Part shown: in pieces, positions 5,374 through 8,796 of the stretch | Numbering within the stretch: the first letter of the stretch is position 1 | Layout: each line of letters begins with the position of its first letter | Source of the DNA: JBOGFC01 sp050742155 | GTDB lineage: Bacteria > Actinomycetota > Acidimicrobiia > Spongiisociales > JALYHC01 | Length of the DNA: 8,796 bases | Reading direction: 5' to 3' | Assembly (NCBI GenBank): GCA_050742155.1 | Contig: JBOGFC010000147.1 | Location: 1-8,796 of the forward strand | Notes under the pieces: generated by a model | Seen by the model: only the letters and a program-made list of their open reading frames with translations | The model's database searches: none | Told to the model about the DNA's origin: nothing | Made by a program: the position numbers and the translations under genes

Positions 5374-5587
5374 GGCCGCCCCAGATCCCATAGGGCTCCC
5401 GGATGTGGAGGGCGTAGTCCAAGCACTCGGCCTGCACCGGGCAGACGCTGCAGATCGCCTTGGCACGAGCCTCCCGACGCTCCCGGTCTTCCTTGCGCTC
5501 GAAGGTGCTCGGGGGGAAGAAGAGGTGGGAGTGGTTGCCCCGGCACAGAGCACGTCGCTGCCAGGAGTCGTTCAGGGACACGACCAT
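5321..5587 (-). CDS. WhiB-family iron-sulfur transcriptional regulator
   Basis: An 88-residue member of the actinobacteria-specific Wbl family, redox- or NO-sensing 4Fe-4S proteins that act with the primary sigma factor. The four cluster cysteines are C15, C46, C49 and C55 (C-x30-C-x2-C-x5-C). They are followed by the turn GIWGG (67-71) and LTEMERRLL. SWQRRALCRG near the N-terminus and LFFPP are also typical. It ends soon after the turn and lacks the long basic C-terminal tail seen in many Wbl proteins, so DNA contact may be weak. Its identity among WhiB1, WblA and others cannot be settled here. GGAGGAAGG (5598-5590) gives a strong ribosome site for the ATG. TAGCTT on the minus strand (5624-5619) is a possible -10. 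The 3' end overlaps convergent selB by 53 bp. Confidence 0.95.
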   Translation of the reverse strand: MVVSLNDSWQRRALCRGNHSHLFFPPSTFERKEDRERREARAKAICSVCPVQAECLDYALHIREPYGIWGGLTEMERRLLLGDRAQVS

Positions 5588-5665
5588 TGCCTTCCTCCAC
5601 TCGACGGGGCCACCGGGGAAGCTAACAGCGTCGGCAGCCGGGGTCCAGGAAAAAGCTGGAAATGA

Positions 5666-6895
5666 TCATCTTTCGGCGGGCTCCACCCGCAGCACCGCTC
5701 CTCGCACCCCCACCACGGTGACAGGATCGCCGGCGCGGATCCCCGCCTGCCGGTGGGAAACCGCCCTCCACTGGGCCTCCCCCACCAGCACGACCCCCTC
5801 GGGGGTCAGGTCGCTGGCCGCCTTCCCCTGCCTTCCGATCAGGTGCTCCCGGCCGATGGTGGGGGTCGAGAACCGCGCCCGCGCCACGGTGGTGATCCCC
5901 ACCCGAAAGAAGAGGCCGACTGCCACCACGGTCGCCAGCACCGCCCACCAGGTCGGCACCAGTTGAGGAGCGGCATCGGTGAAGCGCAGCCCCCCGACCG
6001 CCAGCATGACGAGGCCGGTCGCCGTGGCGATGCCCGGCGCCCCTCGTTGCACGTCGGCGGCCAACAGCCCGAGGCCCCCCAGCGTCAACGAGAGAGCCCA
6101 CCAGGTGAGGGGCAGCACGGCCAGGCCGTAGCCGCCCACCAGGAGGAGGAGCACGGCCACCGCCGCGGCGATGCCCGGCCCCAGCGCGTAGTACTCGAAG
6201 ACGCCGACCGCCAGGCCGGCCACCAGGAAGAGAAAGGCAGCCTCCGGGCGGAGCGCCATCCTCAGCACCCGGGCCACAAGCCCCGGTTGATGAAAACGTA
6301 CCCCGACCGCCGGGCGCGGCCCTTCGCCCCCCTCGGAGGGCTCGGCCGTTGCCAGGGTGCGGGCCTCTCCGCGCACCGTCACCATCCGCCCGTGCAGTCC
6401 CACCACCACCTGACCCAGCGTGGGGATGGCCTCTGCCACCAGGCCGGGGACGGGGCCCTCCACCAGTACCGCCTCGTCGAGGAGCCGCGGGGGCATACCC
6501 GCCGGTGCCTGGCTGGGACCGCCACCTCCGGCCACCGTCGGCTGTAGGTAGCCGATTCGGGTTCCGGGGGCGGCCAGGCCGACCTGGGCGGCTGCCAGGA
6601 GCTGGGCGGCCCCTCCATAGGCCACCGCCGGCGCCGGTCCCACCCACACCACCACCGGAAGCGGTGGATCTTCCACCAGCTCGAGGAGGCGGTGGATGTC
6701 CTCGGTCACCGCCCCGGGAGCGTCCAGCTGCAGGATGACGGCCTGGGAACCCCTGGCCACCGCCTCCTGAAGGGTTCCCTCCAGGAATTCCACCAGCGTG
6801 GCGTCGATCGGGCCCGTGACCTCCAGCACCTCGATCGGCCCAGCCGGCTGAACGGTTTGGAGTGAGAGGGTCACGGCCAGGAGGAACGGGAGCAT
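5666..6895 (-). CDS. Long-form NfeD membrane protein with degenerate ClpP-like protease domain
   Basis: A 409-residue protein in the long NfeD layout: signal peptide (about residues 1-18), ClpP-class protease-like domain (about 20-200), several hydrophobic segments (about 220-345), and a C-terminal NfeD OB-fold (348-409: GREHLIGRQGKA ... PEGVVLVGEAQWRAVS ... VTVVGVRGAVLRVEP). Long NfeD proteins act with stomatin/SPFH partners in membrane quality control; no SPFH gene is adjacent. The protease motifs are weakened. The usual DTPGG is DAPGA (58-62), and the catalytic-serine segment GARAASAG corresponds to APAVAYGG (88-95), with Tyr93 at the serine position and no clear partner lysine, so it is probably inactive. 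The ATG is only 7 nt from a -10-like TAAGAT, so the mRNA may be leaderless. The TGA lies 78 bp upstream of whiB. Confidence 0.9.
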   Translation of the reverse strand: MLPFLLAVTLSLQTVQPAGPIEVLEVTGPIDATLVEFLEGTLQEAVARGSQAVILQLDAPGAVTEDIHRLLELVEDPPLPVVVWVGPAPAVAYGGAAQLLAAAQVGLAAPGTRIGYLQPTVAGGGGPSQAPAGMPPRLLDEAVLVEGPVPGLVAEAIPTLGQVVVGLHGRMVTVRGEARTLATAEPSEGGEGPRPAVGVRFHQPGLVARVLRMALRPEAAFLFLVAGLAVGVFEYYALGPGIAAAVAVLLLLVGGYGLAVLPLTWWALSLTLGGLGLLAADVQRGAPGIATATGLVMLAVGGLRFTDAAPQLVPTWWAVLATVVAVGLFFRVGITTVARARFSTPTIGREHLIGRQGKAASDLTPEGVVLVGEAQWRAVSHRQAGIRAGDPVTVVGVRGAVLRVEPAER

Positions 6896-6902
6896 TGGCG
6901 AG

Positions 6903-6908
6903 ATCTTA
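6903..6908 (-). promoter_or_regulatory. Candidate -10 for leaderless NfeD transcript
   Basis: On the minus strand TAAGAT fits the actinobacterial TANNNT -10 and ends 7 nt before the ATG, so transcription would begin at or next to the start codon. No Shine-Dalgarno sequence is present between them. No convincing -35 is seen. Confidence 0.5.
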
Positions 6909-6932
6909 GGAAGCGCCCTGCGGCCACTTCAC

Positions 6933-6938
6933 TACAGT
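6933..6938 (+). promoter_or_regulatory. Candidate -10 for leaderless receiver-protein transcript
   Basis: TACAGT fits TANNNT and ends 6 nt before the ATG at 6945, the spacing expected when the transcript starts at the initiation codon. The upstream bases contain no ribosome site. The -35 region is poor. Confidence 0.5.
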
Positions 6939-6944
6939 CGGTCC

Positions 6945-7322
6945 ATGCCCAAGGTGCTCTTGGTAGCGGACGAGCCGTGGGTCGAGAACCAGGTCAGGGC
7001 GGCCCTCAGCAGCCGTTCGGACGTGATGCTCCACGAGAGCGACCCGACTGCCGTCGCCGAATTGGTGCTGGAGTGGCGGCCCGACCTGGTTGTGGTCGAC
7101 CTCCAGGTGGGGACGATGGGCGGGATGGCGGTGGTCCGGGCAATCCGAGATGCGGTGCTGGCCGAAGGTGCCCCGCGAATGGCGGTGGTCATGCTGCTCG
7201 ATCGGAGCGCCGATGCCTTCTTGGCTCGCCGGTCGGGAGCCGGCGCCTGGTTGGCCAAGCCGTTCACCGCCCACCAGCTCCGCACCGCCATGGAGGAAGC
7301 CGCTCGGGTCGCCGCCGCGTAG
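6945..7322 (+). CDS. Stand-alone CheY-like response-regulator receiver protein
   Basis: A 125-residue single receiver domain with no output domain. The fold is clear: KVLLVADEPWVENQVRAAL at strand 1 with acidic D9 and E10; RPDLVVVDLQVGTMGGM with D52 as phospho-acceptor; and AWLAKPF with K105 at the end of strand 5. The conserved Thr/Ser of strand 4 is absent: VVMLLDRSADA puts L85-D86 where TA or SA is usual, so phosphorylation-dependent switching is likely altered. The partner kinase is not in the window. It is divergent from the NfeD gene with a 49-bp intergenic space and probably a leaderless mRNA. The next gene is tRNA-Pro, 32 bp after the stop. Confidence 0.9.
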   Translation: MPKVLLVADEPWVENQVRAALSSRSDVMLHESDPTAVAELVLEWRPDLVVVDLQVGTMGGMAVVRAIRDAVLAEGAPRMAVVMLLDRSADAFLARRSGAGAWLAKPFTAHQLRTAMEEAARVAAA

Positions 7323-7354
7323 GGGCGGCCGGCGGCGGGTTACCATGCACCGCA

Positions 7355-7428
7355 CGGGACGTAGCGCAGCCTGGTAGCGCGCAGCGTTCGGGACGCTGAG
7401 GTCGCCGGTTCGAATCCGGCCGTCCCGA
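7355..7428 (+). tRNA. tRNA-Pro(CGG)
   Basis: A complete 74-nt cloverleaf without encoded CCA. Acceptor CGGGACG (7355-7361) pairs with CGTCCCG before discriminator A (7428). D-arm is GCGC-AGCCTGGTA-GCGC. The anticodon stem CAGCG/CGCTG holds loop TTCGGGA with anticodon CGG (7389-7391). T-arm is CCGG-TTCGAAT-CCGG with flanking pair. The sequence is close to the usual bacterial proline CGG tRNA and reads CCG codons, which are frequent in GC-rich genomes. Lower-GC accessory DNA begins after its 3' end, so it is a possible integration site. Confidence 0.96.
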
Positions 7429-7434
7429 CAACGA

Positions 7435-7478
7435 AGGTGCTGGTCAGAGGCTTGCAGACAGGCCTCGGGTCAGCACCT
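7435..7478 (+). terminator. Long hairpin after tRNA-Pro
   Basis: AGGTGCTG (7435-7442) pairs with CAGCACCT (7471-7478). A nested stem GAGGC (7447-7451) with GCCTC (7462-7466) lies inside. TCGTTT (7482-7487) follows. Position just 6 nt after the tRNA and the short T-run suggest termination of the tRNA transcript. An 8-bp perfect outer stem plus inner stem could also mark a recombination site next to a tRNA. Confidence 0.55.
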
Positions 7479-7510
7479 CGGTCGTTTCATCGAACATTTA
7501 TCGAACAGCC

Positions 7511-7556
7511 AGATCCTGGGAGGCAGATCCTGGGGGGGGGCAGCGGGACGGCTGCC
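7511..7556 (+). repeat. Short tandem duplication, nine-G run and hairpin
   Basis: AGATCCTGGG occurs at 7511-7520 and again at 7525-7534, a 14-bp period. The second copy runs into nine consecutive G residues (7532-7540). GGCAGC (7539-7544) and GCTGCC (7551-7556) form a 6-bp hairpin. I see no gene between the tRNA and the protease gene at 7642; the open frame at 7437-7619 has no recognisable content. Confidence 0.55.
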
Positions 7557-7641
7557 TCATTGGGAGTAGTCTCGGAGTATCCGGCGCCTGCTCGACACTC
7601 CAATTGTCTTCGAGGCTGATGGGCAGTCAGTTCATTCGCCG

Positions 7642-8421
7642 ATGATCCACGCATCGGTAGCTGGGGTACACGCTCGGTTCATTCTCGACACTGGCTCGAC
7701 TGATCACGTGTGGACAACGGACCTTGTGGCTCGAGCAGGAATCGATGCGCTGTCATCCGAGTCCGGCACGGATCACGCCGGCAAGGCCACTCCTAGCTGG
7801 GCTATTGGCGACGCGATGGTCGAGATCGAGAGCACGCCCATTCCCGTTGCCGATGTGGTGGCCATTGAGGGACCGGCGATGTTCGTGGACTGGGGTGTCG
7901 GTGGTTTCTTGAGTCCGCAGCATCTCAGCGCCTCGGCCTGGGCAGTGATCGACATTGTCGGGAATCGGTTTCGTCTGGTTGAAGGTGCGGCCACGGAGAT
8001 CTTGAACTGGCTTGATGACCTCTACCCCGAGTCGCGACGTCTCTCGATGCCGCGACTCTCCAGAGACCTCATTGTCGTTGAGGCTGCGATAGAGCCATTC
8101 TCTTCTGTGCCGACGATGCTCAACACGGGCACCGACGGCACCGAGTTCGCCCTAAGCGCCGTCCCAGACCTGCGCGGTGGCAAACACCGCCCGGTGGGAC
8201 GAGGATTGAGCGGTGTCGAGATCAGTGGCCGGGTGGTACAGGACCAAATGCTCCATGTCGGCGACGAAACGTTCGAGGTCCCGACACTCCTGGTGCCCAC
8301 GGCGAGGCCCGACCCTCCGGGGGTAATCGGCATGGACGTGTTGGCTGGGTCGGTCCTCGCAGTCAGCCCAGATTCCACCGCTCCCGTCCAGTGGTACGTC
8401 CCTAATGATCGGACTACCTAG
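7642..8421 (+). CDS. Two-lobed retropepsin-like aspartic protease
   Basis: A 259-residue protein with two retropepsin-like halves. Lobe 1 has HARFILDTGSTDHVW with the catalytic DTGS (residues 16-19) and GVGGFLSPQHL (85-95) as the flap-distal hydrophobic-Gly segment. Lobe 2 has VPTMLNTGTDGTEFAL with NTGT (161-164), where Asn replaces the catalytic Asp, and GVIGMDVL (227-234), the classical clan AA hydrophobic-hydrophobic-Gly motif. Retropepsins normally dimerise through one DTG per chain; here both halves are in one chain. No membrane anchor is evident in the stated frame. The ATG start is doubtful: the frame stays open back to 7570 (TAG at 7567), and the upstream residues look compatible with the family, but no ATG, GTG or TTG occurs there. 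No good ribosome site precedes 7642. Base composition is visibly less GC-rich than selAB. Its TAG overlaps the convergent GNAT stop. Confidence 0.75.
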   Translation: MIHASVAGVHARFILDTGSTDHVWTTDLVARAGIDALSSESGTDHAGKATPSWAIGDAMVEIESTPIPVADVVAIEGPAMFVDWGVGGFLSPQHLSASAWAVIDIVGNRFRLVEGAATEILNWLDDLYPESRRLSMPRLSRDLIVVEAAIEPFSSVPTMLNTGTDGTEFALSAVPDLRGGKHRPVGRGLSGVEISGRVVQDQMLHVGDETFEVPTLLVPTARPDPPGVIGMDVLAGSVLAVSPDSTAPVQWYVPNDRTT

Positions 8422-8657
8422 GGTTCGCTTCTGCGCTTCAACATCAGCGCACCAAGGTCGTCGTACCCCAGACTTCGATAGAAAGCGAGGGCAGCCTCGT
8501 TGGCACGGAGCATGTCCAGAATCACACCGTCGGCGCCGTGGTAATAGGCCCAGGACTCGGCCTGCTGCATCAATGCAGTCCCGATTCCCTTCCGACGGTG
8601 AATCGGCGCGACGACGATGTCGGCCGATGCCATCGGTAGGGGTCCGGTGCGATGCTC
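8418..8657 (-). pseudogene. GNAT acetyltransferase, N-terminal half missing
   Basis: The C-terminal half of a GNAT N-acetyltransferase: ADIVVAPIHRRKGIGTALM is motif A (acetyl-CoA pyrophosphate loop, R-x-x-G-I-G), and ANEAALAFYRSLGYDDLG is motif B. From the first Met (8633) only 71 residues remain, against about 140-170 for an intact GNAT, so strands 1-3 are missing. The frame stays open upstream as HRTGPLP to the TAG at 8660-8658, which is the stop of the IS110-family transposase. The simplest reading is that insertion or rearrangement by the IS removed the 5' part. A residual short protein from ATG 8633 is conceivable but would lack the substrate half. The stop overlaps the stop of the convergent protease gene by 2 bp. 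Substrate unknown. Confidence 0.75.
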
Positions 8658-8796
8658 CTATAGATGTCGAGCGGGGTTTTGGGCGGGGGTAGTGATGCTG
8701 GCGGGGGTTCGGAGGAGCCGGTAGATTTCGCGGGCTACGTAGCGTTTGAGGCATCGCATGATTTCTCGTTTGGTCTTGCCTTCGGCGGTGCGACGT
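8658..8796 (-). CDS. IS110-family transposase, C-terminal end (partial, 5' part off window)
   Basis: The last 46 codons read R-R-T-A-E-G-K-T-K-R-E-I-M-R-C-L-K-R-Y-V, then AREIYRLL and a short proline-rich tail to TAG (8660-8658). AEGKTKREaxRCLKRYxAREVY is the well-known C-terminal signature of IS110/IS116/IS902 DEDD transposases, which use a serine in the C-terminal Tnp_20 domain and a bridge RNA to select targets. The catalytic domains and the element's other end lie outside the window. The 3' end of the element must fall between this stop and the GNAT motif A region; the exact boundary cannot be placed because IS110 elements usually lack terminal inverted repeats. Confidence 0.85.
   Translation of the reverse strand, partial: RRTAEGKTKREIMRCLKRYVAREIYRLLRTPASITTPAQNPARHL

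Noticed and set aside
5622..6647. 341-codon minus-strand frame overlapping the NfeD gene
   Set aside because: Gly/Arg-rich alternative frame; the NfeD frame has signal peptide, membrane segments and OB-fold.
7490..7506. TCGAAC...TCGAAC as an actinobacterial LexA (SOS) box
   Set aside because: The two half-sites are direct repeats, not the inverted TCGAAC/GTTCGA arrangement LexA needs.
7437..7619. 60-codon open frame just after tRNA-Pro
   Set aside because: Its first third is the hairpin stem-loop and it crosses the G tract; no ribosome site or recognisable protein.
1..8796. CRISPR array, rRNA or selenoprotein gene with in-frame UGA
   Set aside because: No regularly spaced repeats, no rRNA-like sequence, and no known selenoprotein family gene was recognised in the window.

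Overview
The window comes from a high-GC bacterium, almost certainly an actinobacterium. It carries a WhiB-type iron-sulfur regulator. GTG starts and probable leaderless promoters are present, and the core genes look very GC-rich by eye. An uncultured lineage such as Acidimicrobiia would fit, but the sequence does not fix the taxon.

Layout. At the left edge, on the minus strand, fxsA overlaps a metallo-beta-lactamase-fold hydrolase that runs off the window. Positions 609-2155 are bounded by near-perfect 17-bp inverted repeats and hold accessory cargo: the last ~45 codons of an IS1-like transposase, a minus-strand pair (DNA methyltransferase plus a small PD-(D/E)XK nuclease, a candidate minimal restriction-modification module), a palindromic promoter region, a very strong hairpin, and a tRNA-Sec-like gene. 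Then come selA and selB, overlapping and on the plus strand. whiB lies on the minus strand and overlaps the end of selB by 53 bp; a long-form NfeD protein lies upstream of it. A divergent, probably leaderless promoter pair separates NfeD from a stand-alone receiver protein, followed by tRNA-Pro(CGG). Downstream of that tRNA are a stable hairpin, short repeats, a two-lobed retropepsin-like aspartic protease gene, a GNAT acetyltransferase missing its N-terminal half, and the 3' end of an IS110-family transposase at the right edge.

Main point. The selenocysteine locus (tRNA, SelA, SelB) is complete for charging and delivery except for selD, which is not here. The tRNA at 2007-2093 has the hallmarks of tRNA-Sec: a 6-bp D-stem with a 4-nt CGGU loop, an 8-bp acceptor stem, a long variable arm and G73-CCA. 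However, a regular 7-nt anticodon loop places CAA, not UCA, at positions 34-36, and the T-stem has only 4 bp. Either this lineage reads a sense codon (UUG) as selenocysteine, or the gene is decayed or secondary and a UCA copy exists elsewhere. This is the observation most worth following up.
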